From: Planctomycetota bacterium
Lineage (GTDB): Bacteria; Planctomycetota; UBA1135; GCA-002686595
Assembly (NCBI GenBank): GCA_013140785.1
Contig: JABFRZ010000305.1
Coordinates: 1-10,919, forward strand
DNA: 10,919 nt
Reading direction: 5' to 3'
In this document: piece after piece, positions 1-6,899 of the stretch
Numbering within the stretch: the first letter of the stretch is position 1
Layout: each line of letters opens with the position of its first letter
Notes under the pieces: model-generated
The model's database searches: none
Seen by the model: only the letters and a program-made list of their open reading frames with translations
What the model was told of the DNA's origin: nothing
Position numbers and translations under genes: made by a program

Positions 1-95
1 GTCGAGGGCCTGAGCGCGGTCGTGCGCGTGCCCGAGACCGGCGCGACGCTGGTCCTGCGGCGTGGCGGAGCCGAGGTCTCGCGCCGGCCGCTCAT
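1..95 (-). CDS. Possible start of an unidentified minus-strand gene, cut by the window edge
   Basis: An ATG at 95-93 overlaps the TGA that ends the DAHP synthase fragment (ATGA overlap). A GGAGG lies ten bases upstream of it, which would be a usable ribosome binding site. The frame stays open for the 31 codons to the edge and reads MSGRRETSAPPRRRTSVAPV at its start, a basic, Pro/Ser/Thr-rich and probably disordered stretch. I do not recognise a family. The coupling layout is the only real support. In DNA this GC-rich, 31 open codons mean little, and the plus strand is also open here, so this may not be a gene. Confidence 0.2.
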   Translation of the reverse strand, partial: MSGRRETSAPPRRRTSVAPVSGTRTTALRPS

Positions 96-519
96 GCTCG
101 CGCTGCCTCCGCAAGCGGCGGGACCAGCGCGCTCACACCCGTGCCGTGGCTCGGATCGGCGATCACCGGCAAGTGGCTCTTTTCCTCGAGCAGCGGGATC
201 GTCGCCGGATCGAGCGTGTTGCGCGTCTCGCGCTCGCAGGTACGGATGCCGCGCTCGCACAGGATCACGTGGGGGGTTCGACCGCGCACGGACCCGCCTT
301 GACGACCAGCTCCGTACCCCCGAAGGCCACGTTCCTGACGCGCACCACGTTCGACTCGTGCCGGTAGGCGCGCGAGGCGAGGGCGTAGGGCACGGCCTGG
401 GTGCTCAGCTCGGCTATCGTCGGGTGCGCGGCGAGTTCGGCCGCGCTCGCGCGCGTGTCCTCGCCCAGGACGCCGATCCAGTAGGCGCAGCCAGCATTCC
501 TGACAAGGGAGCGGCCCTT
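92..519 (-). pseudogene. aroF: Broken DAHP synthase (3-deoxy-7-phosphoheptulonate synthase, type Ib) remnant
   Basis: DAHP synthase condenses phosphoenolpyruvate and erythrose 4-phosphate, the first step of aromatic amino acid synthesis. Two blocks on the minus strand match it. The first (about 480-273) reads WIGVLGED, then VPYALASRAYRHE, then the conserved AGPCAVE. The second (about 276-92) reads PHVILCERGIRT, TRNTLD and HLPVIADPSHGTG. Against a typical family member such as the Thermotoga enzyme, about 125 residues between AGPC(A/S)VE and the LCERGIRT block are missing, including the KPRTSP and IGARNxQN substrate-binding segments. The blocks lie in different frames; one extra C in the C6 run at 271-276 would join them. 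The first frame follows in phase from the secDF stop, with no ATG, GTG or TTG before the homology, so the N-terminus is lost. The second stops at LVPPLAEAARA, before the final strand with its IVEVHP motif. It cannot be a working synthase. Confidence 0.85.
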
Positions 520-3510
520 TCAGGCCTTCTCGGTTTGGAAGTCGTCCTCGCCCTCGGCCTTGCGTTCGCTCTCCTGGCGCCGGTGCTCGGCCTCGCGCTG
601 GGCGCGTGCCTGGGCCCCGCCGGTGCCCTTTTTCATCTGGCTGCGGGTCTCGAGCCAGAGGAAGACCGGGTTGGCGATGTAGATGGTCGAGTACACACCA
701 GAGAGCGTGCCGAAGATCAGCGCGTACGAGATGCTCTCCAGCAGGTTGCCGGTGCCGATGTTGAAGAGGTACTGCACCACGATCGCGAGGAAGACCGTCA
801 ACGAGGTCATGATCGTGCGCGACATCGTCTCGTTGATCGATTTGTTGAGCACGTCGCGCAGCGGCAGGTCGCTCTTCGGCAGGTTCTCGCGCACGCGGTC
901 GAAGATCACGATCGTGTCGTTCACCGAGTAGCCGATGATCGTCAGGAACACGGCGATCATGGCCAGGTTCAGCTCGCCGTTGACGATCCCGAAGTGGTTG
1001 CCGATCGCCAAGGCCGCCAGCGTCACGAGCACGTCGTGCACGAGCGCCACCATGGCCGCGATGCCATAGCTGTACTCGGCGAAGCGCACACGGATGTAGA
1101 GCACGATCACGAACAGGCTCACGGCCAGCGCCAGCAGGGCCTTGTCGCGCAGCTCGCCCACGACCTGCGGGCCGACCTGGCTGTAGCTCTGGATCGGCGC
1201 CGCGAACACGGCGGCTTGGCTCGCCCCCGGGGCGGCGAAGGCGTCGCGGATGGCGGCCTCGAGCTCGCCTCTGTCGCGTCCGAGCGCGGTCGTGCCGGTG
1301 GCGCGGAACGCGCCCTCGCGCTCGCCCAGCGTCACGGTGACGTCCCTCAGGCCGGCGGCCTCGAGCGCGGCCTTGGCCTCGCCCTCGGTCGGCCCGGTTG
1401 CGAAGAAGAGCTCGATAGTGGCCTGCGCGACTTGGTCGCCGGGCTTCAGGCTCACCTGGATCGGCTTCTCCAGCAGCAGGTCCGCGAGCTCCGCCTCGAT
1501 GATCGGACGCATCTCCTCGCCGCGCCCGACGCCGGTCTCGTCCGAGATGGTCTTGAAGCTGACCCGGAACTGCGTGTAGCCCCCGGCGTCAGCGGCCGAG
1601 TTGAGGACCGGTTTGACCTCGGCCGTGTCACCGATGTCCGGGATCGCGGCCACGCGTTCGCGCAGGGTCCCGATGCTCTCCGGTTTGGCGGTCTCGAGCT
1701 GGGCCTCGACGCCGCCGGTGAAGTCGATGCCGAGCTTCTCCTCGTCCGGCATCCAAATGAAGGCCGCCAGGCCGCCCACACACACGATCAACGACCCCGT
1801 CACGGCAATCCGGGTCTTGGCGAGGTAATCGATTCTCACGTCCGCCATCCAGCGGCCCATGCGGAATCTCTCGGCGCCGCGCGCCAGCGCCCAGTGCACG
1901 AACACACGTGTAGTCACCAGCGCGGCGAAGACCGAGGTCAGGATCCCGATCATCAGCGTGACCGCGAAGCCGCGCACGGGGCCCGTGCCGAGCTTGTAGA
2001 GGATCAGCGCCGTCAGGAAGGTCGTGACGTTCGCATCGACGATGGCCGAGAGCGCCATGTCGAAGCCGGCCTTGGCCGCTTGCTTGGGATTGCGGCCCTT
2101 CTCGGCCTCTTCCCGTAGACGGTCGAAGATCAGGATGTTCGCATCCACGGCCATGCCGACCGTGAGCACGATGCCGGCGATGCCGGGCAGCGTGAGGGTG
2201 GCGTCCAGGAAGGCCAGGCCGCCCATGAACATGATCAGGTTCGTGAGCAGCGCGAGCGCCGAGAAGATCCCCAGGCGCCGGTAGTACACGATCATGAAGC
2301 TCACGACGATCACGAGCGCGAGCAGGCCCGAGTACACGCCGCGCTTGACGTAGTCGTCGCCCAGGGTCGCGCCCACGCGTTCGTCGCTCTCGAGCGTCGG
2401 CTTGAGCTTGAGCGAGCCCGAACGCAACACGGTGATGAGGTTCTTGACCTCCGCGTCCTTGAAGCGTCCCTCGATGATCCCGCCACCGACCAGGCGCTGG
2501 TTGAGCGTGGGCGCCGAGCGGATCTCATCGTTCAGGACGATGGCCATGCGCCGAGTGACGTTGTCGCCCGTGAAGTCGGCGAAGTCCTCGGTGCGCTCGG
2601 GCCGGATCTCGAAGCCCACGGCCGGGTAGCCGTAGTCGTCGGTGGTGCCATAGACGCGCTGAAAGGCCTCGCCGCGCAGGGTCCGTTCGGGCGTCTTGGG
2701 CACCACGATCGGTTGCGGCGGGCCGGCCTCGCCAGCGAAGCGCGTGGGGTACCAACGGATGGACGGATCCGGTCCGCCCTTGTCCAGCGGTACCTGGTTG
2801 AAGGCCGTCACCGGCACGCCCGGATTGGCCTGCTGCCAGGTCTGCAGCTTGGTGGTCTCGGTGTTCAGGTCGGTGCCCTGGCCGGCAAAGTCTCGGTCCT
2901 CCGCCAGCAGCACGAAGGCCAGGTCGCCCAGGTTCTCGATCGCGGCCCGGATCGCGTCGGAGTTCACCAGCCGCACGCTCTGCCCGGACGCGTGCGCGTC
3001 CTGCTTGCCGCTGTGGCGGCGCTTCAGACCATGGAGCGTGTTGCCGTCGCGGCGCTCGTAGCGGATCCGCTCCTCCGCGATCTGCACCACGCCCGAGTTC
3101 GAGAAGCCGTTGCCGTCCGCCAGGATCAGCGCGTCCCGCGAGGTCGCGTCGATGCCCTGCAGCAAGGTGGTCTCGGCCTCGGCCGTGCCCTCGATCACGG
3201 CGGTACCGGGCAGCTCGATCACGATCTTGTCGTTGCCCTCGGTGCGCACGATGGCGTCGCGCACGCCGGTCGGGTCAACGCGGTTGCGCAGGATGCCGAC
3301 GGTCTGGGCCAGGATCTCGGCCGTGTCCTCGTTGGCGCCGATCTCGCCCTTCGAGCGCGCGGCGACGAAGTCGAAGCGGTAGACGATGCGCGTGCCGCCC
3401 TGCAGGTCGAGGCCCAGCCGGAAGGGCCTGTCCGGGACGAGCATCAGCGCGCACGAGGCGAGCAGGAGGATGACGATCAGAGCGACCTTGCGGCCGACGT
3501 TCTCGAGCAT
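520..3510 (-). CDS. secDF: SecDF, single-chain protein-export membrane protein
   Basis: SecDF uses the proton gradient to help pull proteins across the inner membrane after SecYEG/SecA. This 996-residue chain joins SecD (about 1-545) and SecF (about 550-957). SecD begins with a membrane helix (8-25), then the motif FRLGLDLQGGT (30-40), a large periplasmic head, and five helices (about 393-540) with GMAVDANILIFDRLREE (452-468). SecF begins with a helix near 565-585, then KLGIDFTGG (592-600), a periplasmic domain to about 785, and five helices with the matching SVNDTIVIFDRVREN (862-876). The tail (957-996) is highly charged. The Asp residues in both TM4 motifs, important for proton flow in the family, are kept. 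Odd points are a roughly 50-residue beta-rich insert at 131-182 and a SecF periplasmic domain near 190 residues, well above the E. coli size. The ATG start is placed just before the first helix; no Shine-Dalgarno is visible. It lies 195 bp downstream of rplS; no yajC is nearby. Confidence 0.97.
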   Translation of the reverse strand: MLENVGRKVALIVILLLASCALMLVPDRPFRLGLDLQGGTRIVYRFDFVAARSKGEIGANEDTAEILAQTVGILRNRVDPTGVRDAIVRTEGNDKIVIELPGTAVIEGTAEAETTLLQGIDATSRDALILADGNGFSNSGVVQIAEERIRYERRDGNTLHGLKRRHSGKQDAHASGQSVRLVNSDAIRAAIENLGDLAFVLLAEDRDFAGQGTDLNTETTKLQTWQQANPGVPVTAFNQVPLDKGGPDPSIRWYPTRFAGEAGPPQPIVVPKTPERTLRGEAFQRVYGTTDDYGYPAVGFEIRPERTEDFADFTGDNVTRRMAIVLNDEIRSAPTLNQRLVGGGIIEGRFKDAEVKNLITVLRSGSLKLKPTLESDERVGATLGDDYVKRGVYSGLLALVIVVSFMIVYYRRLGIFSALALLTNLIMFMGGLAFLDATLTLPGIAGIVLTVGMAVDANILIFDRLREEAEKGRNPKQAAKAGFDMALSAIVDANVTTFLTALILYKLGTGPVRGFAVTLMIGILTSVFAALVTTRVFVHWALARGAERFRMGRWMADVRIDYLAKTRIAVTGSLIVCVGGLAAFIWMPDEEKLGIDFTGGVEAQLETAKPESIGTLRERVAAIPDIGDTAEVKPVLNSAADAGGYTQFRVSFKTISDETGVGRGEEMRPIIEAELADLLLEKPIQVSLKPGDQVAQATIELFFATGPTEGEAKAALEAAGLRDVTVTLGEREGAFRATGTTALGRDRGELEAAIRDAFAAPGASQAAVFAAPIQSYSQVGPQVVGELRDKALLALAVSLFVIVLYIRVRFAEYSYGIAAMVALVHDVLVTLAALAIGNHFGIVNGELNLAMIAVFLTIIGYSVNDTIVIFDRVRENLPKSDLPLRDVLNKSINETMSRTIMTSLTVFLAIVVQYLFNIGTGNLLESISYALIFGTLSGVYSTIYIANPVFLWLETRSQMKKGTGGAQARAQREAEHRRQESERKAEGEDDFQTEKA

Positions 3511-3535
3511 GACGGTTCAGATGGCCGGGGAACGA

Positions 3536-3565
3536 CTGCGCCGATCCGGCCCAGGATCGGCGCAG
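3536..3565 (-). terminator. Perfect 12-bp stem-loop between rplS and secDF
   Basis: The arms CTGCGCCGATCC (3536-3547) and GGATCGGCGCAG (3554-3565) pair perfectly around a six-base loop. In transcription order it lies about 140 bases after the rplS stop and about 25 bases before the secDF start. There is no U-tract after it, so it is not a classical intrinsic terminator. It could act as a partial terminator, an mRNA 3'-end stabiliser for trmD-rplS, or a structure near the secDF start. The hairpin is plain in the sequence; its role is inference. Confidence 0.5.
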
Positions 3566-3705
3566 CGAGTGGGCGTCAAGAACGCGCGCGCCACGGATGT
3601 CGCGGCCGGCGCGTTGGAACGGGCCTGGCTTGATACAAGACGTCGGGCGTGACGACGCCCCGTCGAAGTGCGCGCAGCCGTAGCAGGGACTCCTTCAACG
3701 GACTG

Positions 3706-4146
3706 CTAGACCTGCACAGGCAGGGGATCGACCCTCTCGGCCGGGGCCGCGCCCGCGGGCTCGTCGCCGGCGGCTTCGGCGCCGTCCAGGCGCCGCGCGC
3801 GCTCGCCCAGGAGTTCGCCGACCTTCGTTTGCTTGCCGACGCGATCCCGCAGGTAGTAGAGCTTCGCGCGGCGCACATCGCCGCGGCGCAGCACCTCGAT
3901 GTCCTTCACGCGCGGTGAATGGAAGGGGAAGATGCGCTCGACGCCCTCGCCTTGGACCAGGCGGCGCACGATCAGGTTGCGCGCGATGCCGCGCCCGCGA
4001 ATCGCGATCACGGTGCCGTTGAAGGGTTGGACCCGTTCCTTTTCTCCTTCCCGGATGAGGTAGTGGACGCGCACGGTGTCGCCCACGTGCACGGGGGGCA
4101 GGGACTTCTTCCCGTTCTCTTTGCCTAGTTGTTCGATCAGGTTCAT
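3706..4146 (-). CDS. rplS: Large-subunit ribosomal protein L19 (bL19)
   Basis: bL19 sits at the interface of the two ribosomal subunits and contacts 16S rRNA. The 146-residue protein has the standard core: LPPVHVGDTVRVHYLIREG (16-34), the SH3-like segment with QPFNGTVIAIRGRGIARN, then VERIFPFHSPRVKDIEV and the basic RAKLYYLRDRVGKQTKV. The core ends near residue 112, the usual length of the family. The remaining 34 residues are an Ala/Glu/Pro-rich, probably disordered tail. It follows trmD by 44 bp, the classical trmD-rplS order, and is probably co-transcribed. The ATG is supported by the family N-terminus, but the 20 bases before it contain no Shine-Dalgarno. Confidence 0.97.
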   Translation of the reverse strand: MNLIEQLGKENGKKSLPPVHVGDTVRVHYLIREGEKERVQPFNGTVIAIRGRGIARNLIVRRLVQGEGVERIFPFHSPRVKDIEVLRRGDVRRAKLYYLRDRVGKQTKVGELLGERARRLDGAEAAGDEPAGAAPAERVDPLPVQV

Positions 4147-4190
4147 CGGTGACGCGGGGCGGGCCCCGACTCCAGACAGGTCTCTCTTCG

Positions 4191-4901
4191 CTACGTTTCC
4201 CGGATCAGGCCGGGATGGGGGAGATCGGGACGGATGAGATCAGGACGGCGCGCTCGCGTGCGCCTGCCGGCTTCGTTGGTGCGCCAGCGCTCGATCGCGG
4301 CGTGGTCGCCGCCCTTGAGCACGTCGGGAACGCTCCGGCCGCGCCACATGGGCGGCCGGGTGTAGTGGGGGTGGTCGAGCCCGCCTTGCTCGAAGGACTC
4401 GCGCACGGCCGACTCTTCGTGCCCGAGCACGCCCGGGATCAGACGCACGACGGCCTCGGCCACGCACAGGGCCGGGAGCTCGCCGCCCGAGAGCACGAAG
4501 TCTCCGAGCGAAACCTCGTCCCAGGCGAGTTCCTCGCGCAGGCGCTCGTCGAAGCCCTCGTAGCGCCCGCACAGGAGCAGCAAGCGCTCCTCGCGCGCGA
4601 ACTCGCGCGCCTTGGCCTGGCGGAAGGGGCTGCCGTCGGGCGTCAGCAGAAGCTTCTTGAAGGCGCCGTGTTCGCGCTCGAGCCACTCCACGCACTCGCA
4701 CACGGGCTCGGCCTTCAGGACCATTCCCGGACCGCCACCGTAGGGACGGTCGTCCACCGTGCGATGGCGGTCGCGCGTGAAATCGCGGAAGTCGACGGCC
4801 CGGATCCGGACCTTCCCCTTGGCCTGGGCCATGCCCAGGATGCTCGCTCGCAAGTAGGGCTCGAGCGCCTCTGGAAAGAGGGTGAGGAGGACGATCTGCA
4901 C
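4191..4901 (-). CDS. trmD: tRNA (guanine-N1)-methyltransferase TrmD
   Basis: TrmD puts the N1 methyl group on G37 beside the anticodon, using S-adenosylmethionine bound in a trefoil knot; this prevents +1 frameshifting. From a GTG at 4901 the protein is 236 residues and begins MQIVLLTLFPE, the normal TrmD N-terminus. Family motifs follow: FTRDRHRTVDDRPYGGGPGM (41-60), LLCGRYEGFDER (109-120), GDFVLSGGELPA (133-144), VRLIPGVLG (152-160) and HPHYTRPPMWRG (177-188). R153 matches E. coli R154. The position of E. coli catalytic Asp169 (SATEDSF) reads SAVRESF here, giving Glu168. The frame is open upstream to a TTG at 4985, but that adds 28 residues the family lacks. It is the first gene before rplS; rpsP and rimM are not present upstream. 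Confidence 0.95.
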   Translation of the reverse strand: MQIVLLTLFPEALEPYLRASILGMAQAKGKVRIRAVDFRDFTRDRHRTVDDRPYGGGPGMVLKAEPVCECVEWLEREHGAFKKLLLTPDGSPFRQAKAREFAREERLLLLCGRYEGFDERLREELAWDEVSLGDFVLSGGELPALCVAEAVVRLIPGVLGHEESAVRESFEQGGLDHPHYTRPPMWRGRSVPDVLKGGDHAAIERWRTNEAGRRTRARRPDLIRPDLPHPGLIRET

Positions 4902-4956
4902 GCGGTAGGGAACGCTGTGGAATGCGGCCGCCGTCCGGCGCGCAAAAAGGCAGAGG

Positions 4957-4985
4957 AGTCTATTCGCCGACCCCCTGCCGAGCAA
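4957..4985 (-). promoter_or_regulatory. Candidate sigma70-like promoter for trmD-rplS
   Basis: On the minus strand TTGCTC (4985-4980) and TAGACT (4962-4957) are separated by exactly 17 bases. They match three and four of six positions of the E. coli consensus. Transcription would start near 4950, leaving a leader of about 50 bases before the GTG at 4901. It lies in the divergent gap between trmD and ribE. The match is weak and the organism's own consensus is unknown. Confidence 0.25.
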
Positions 4986-5110
4986 GGCTCGCGAAGCCGC
5001 GGCCAGCCGGGCGGCAGGACCAGCGCTGCGTCCGCGGCCGAGTGTTGGGCCCGGTTGCGGGCGGCCGCCTAAGTCCTTGCTTCGAACCTGCTTAGTGCCA
5101 CGATGGCGGC

Positions 5111-5791
5111 GTGTTCAGCGGCCTGGTCGAAGGGCGCGCCGAAGTGCGCGCGTTCAGGCGCCAGCGTTCGGGCGCGAAGTTGGAGCTCGAGGCTCCGCGC
5201 CTCGCGCGCGGCGCTGCGCCCTGGCGGCCCGTGCGCGGCGAGAGCATTGCCATCAGCGGCTGCTGCCTGACCGTCCGCGGTCGCGGTCGCGGCGGGCGTA
5301 CGAGCTACGACCTCTCGCGCGAGACGCTCGGAGAGACCTGGCTGGGCCAGCTCGCGCCCGGCCGGGAAGTGAACGTCGAGCGCGCCGTGCGCCTCGCCGA
5401 CCGGCTGGGCGGGCACCTCGTGTCCGGCCACGTCGAGGCCCTCGGGCGCGTGACGCGTTTGGAGAATAGCGGGGACGGCGGCCGGCTCGTCACCGTGGAG
5501 GTCCCGGCCGGCTTCGAGCGCTGGCTGCTCGCGAAGGGCAGCCTCACGATCGACGGCGTCAGCCTGACGATCGTCGCGCCGCGCGCCCTACGCTTCCGGG
5601 TCGCACTGATCCCCGAGACGCTGCGGAAGACCACGCTAGGAGAGCTGCGCACGGGCGCGCGCGTGCACCTCGAGGCGGACCTGATCGGGAAGTGGGTCGC
5701 GCGGCTCCTCGCGGCCGCGCCCTGGCGAGCGTCGGGCGCGTCGCGCGCCGCAACCCACCAGCTCAGAAGGCCGCGAAGAGCACGCTCGTGA
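5111..5791 (+). CDS. ribE: Riboflavin synthase, alpha chain
   Basis: Riboflavin synthase converts two 6,7-dimethyl-8-ribityllumazine molecules to riboflavin and a pyrimidine by-product. The 226-residue protein shows the two internally related lumazine-binding domains: domain 1 with MFSGLVEG (1-8), ISGCCLTV (48-55) and SYDLSRETLGETWLG (65-79); domain 2 with GGHLVSGHVEALG (100-112), GSLTIDGVSLTI (143-154) and LIPETLRKTTLG (166-177). The family begins MF(T/S)G(I/L)VE and needs this N-terminus, which fixes the GTG start at 5111 although no Shine-Dalgarno is present. The last 30 residues are Ala/Arg-rich and poorly conserved. No other rib genes are adjacent, and I see no FMN riboswitch in the 209 bp between it and trmD. 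Its 3' end overlaps the convergent mlaD gene by 29 bp. Confidence 0.95.
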   Translation: MFSGLVEGRAEVRAFRRQRSGAKLELEAPRLARGAAPWRPVRGESIAISGCCLTVRGRGRGGRTSYDLSRETLGETWLGQLAPGREVNVERAVRLADRLGGHLVSGHVEALGRVTRLENSGDGGRLVTVEVPAGFERWLLAKGSLTIDGVSLTIVAPRALRFRVALIPETLRKTTLGELRTGARVHLEADLIGKWVARLLAAAPWRASGASRAATHQLRRPRRARS

Positions 5792-6881
5792 AGGCCGTGA
5801 TCGGGGCTGCCTCGCGGTAGTCCTCGAGGCTGCGCGTGAGCACGCCCACGGCCTTGGTCAGCTCGGTGTAGAGCGCGTCCTCGGTCATGAGCTTGCCGAT
5901 CGTGCCCTTGCCTGCCTTCGCGTCTGCGACCAGCGTCTTCACGTCGGCCACCGTCGCGCTGAAGTCGGCGATGAGCGTCTTGACCTGTTCCTTGGTGCCG
6001 GGGTCGCTCAACAGCATGGGCAGTGCGCCCTCGCCCTGATCCAGCTTCTCGCCGAAGGCCACGAACGAGTCGATGCCCCGACTCACTTTGTCGCGCAGGG
6101 CGGGGTCGTAGATCAGGGTGCCGAGCACGCCTTGTTGGTTCTTCAGGTCGTCGCCGATCTGCTTCAAGCTCGCGATCGTGTCGCTGAACTGCTGCTTCAT
6201 CGTCTCGTCGTAGAGCAGCGCCCCGGCCAGACCCTTCTTCTCCTTCAGTTGCGCGGAGGCGTCCTTCACGTCGGCCATGACCAGACGCGCGTCGGCCACG
6301 ACTTGCTTGCCGTCCGCCGCCAGGGCCTCGTCCGTGACCAGCCGGCCGAGGAATCCCTTTCCCTGCGCGATGTCGTCCGTGATCTTGCGGATGTTGACGA
6401 AGGCTTGCGTGATCGACTCGCGGTTCTCGTTGAACAGCGTGCCGATGTCGCCGAGCATCGAGATCGGGTTCTTGTAGACCGTGCCGTAGTAGGCCCCCCC
6501 CTCGTCCGCCTGCAGGGCCCGTCCGCCGAAGGTGCCCGGATCGATGAACACGTGCCGTCCGCCGAGCAGCGAGGTCTCGCGGATGCTGAGGGTCGCGTCT
6601 TCGACCAGCTCGATCTCGCGGTCGAGACTGAGCACCACTTGGATGCGCTTCTTCCGCTCGAAGGCCGTGTTCGGCGTGACGCCCTTGACGCGCCCGATGC
6701 GCGCGCCCAGCAGTTGCACGGGGTCGCCCTCGCGCAGGTTGTTCGCGTCCTCGAAGTAGACCGTCATCAGCACGGGCTTCGAGAACACGTGCATGTCCGT
6801 CAGGAACAGCGTGTAGAACGCCAGGATCGAGAGCGCGACGATGAAGAAGATGCCGAGCAGCAGCTGACGCTGGGTGTTCAT
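5763..6881 (-). CDS. mlaD: MCE-domain lipid-transport protein, MlaD-like
   Basis: MlaD-type proteins hold the hydrophobic channel through which the transporter moves phospholipid across the periplasm. This 372-residue protein has an N-terminal membrane helix (about 8-27), then a single MCE domain (about 36-117) with the typical FEDANNLREGDPVQLLGARI (43-62) and IRETSLLGGRHVFID (100-114). The tail is mostly helical and carries five copies of a Gly-x-Gly-(h)-(h)-Gly-x-Leu-x-x-Asp-like motif, at about 174, 215, 249, 273 and 324 (for example GKGFLGRLVTDEAL and GKGTIGKLMTEDAL). E. coli MlaD (183 residues) lacks such a tail. It starts 18 bp after mlaF in the same operon. It ends in a hydrophobic FTSVLFAAF. 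A C8 run on the plus strand at 6494-6501 encodes two of its glycines. Confidence 0.92.
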   Translation of the reverse strand: MNTQRQLLLGIFFIVALSILAFYTLFLTDMHVFSKPVLMTVYFEDANNLREGDPVQLLGARIGRVKGVTPNTAFERKKRIQVVLSLDREIELVEDATLSIRETSLLGGRHVFIDPGTFGGRALQADEGGAYYGTVYKNPISMLGDIGTLFNENRESITQAFVNIRKITDDIAQGKGFLGRLVTDEALAADGKQVVADARLVMADVKDASAQLKEKKGLAGALLYDETMKQQFSDTIASLKQIGDDLKNQQGVLGTLIYDPALRDKVSRGIDSFVAFGEKLDQGEGALPMLLSDPGTKEQVKTLIADFSATVADVKTLVADAKAGKGTIGKLMTEDALYTELTKAVGVLTRSLEDYREAAPITAFTSVLFAAF

Positions 6882-6899
6882 GGCGGGCGGGGCGGCGGA

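Noticed and set aside
1..90. Plus-strand reading VEGLSAVVRVPETGATL as the end of another gene
   Set aside because: It looks mildly protein-like but continues without a stop into the antisense of the synthase remnant, and I recognise no family.
505..519. AAGGG/CCCTT hairpin directly after the secDF stop as terminator
   Set aside because: Only five base pairs and no U-tract; too weak to call.
22..2118. Open frame of 698 codons on the plus strand
   Set aside because: It lies antisense to secDF and the DAHP synthase remnant. Its protein is low-complexity Arg/His/Asp/Leu-rich, as expected from the opposite strand of a GC-rich gene, and has no family motif.
4902..4985. TTG start of trmD 28 codons further upstream
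   Set aside because: The added residues are not part of TrmD, and the GTG at 4901 gives the family N-terminus QIVLLTLFPE. The extension also runs through the candidate promoter.
4149..5072. Open frame of 307 codons on the plus strand over trmD
   Set aside because: Antisense to a clear TrmD with all its motifs.
4986..5110. FMN riboswitch before ribE
   Set aside because: The conserved RFN segments are not visible and the gap is short. Nothing supports it beyond the gene's identity.
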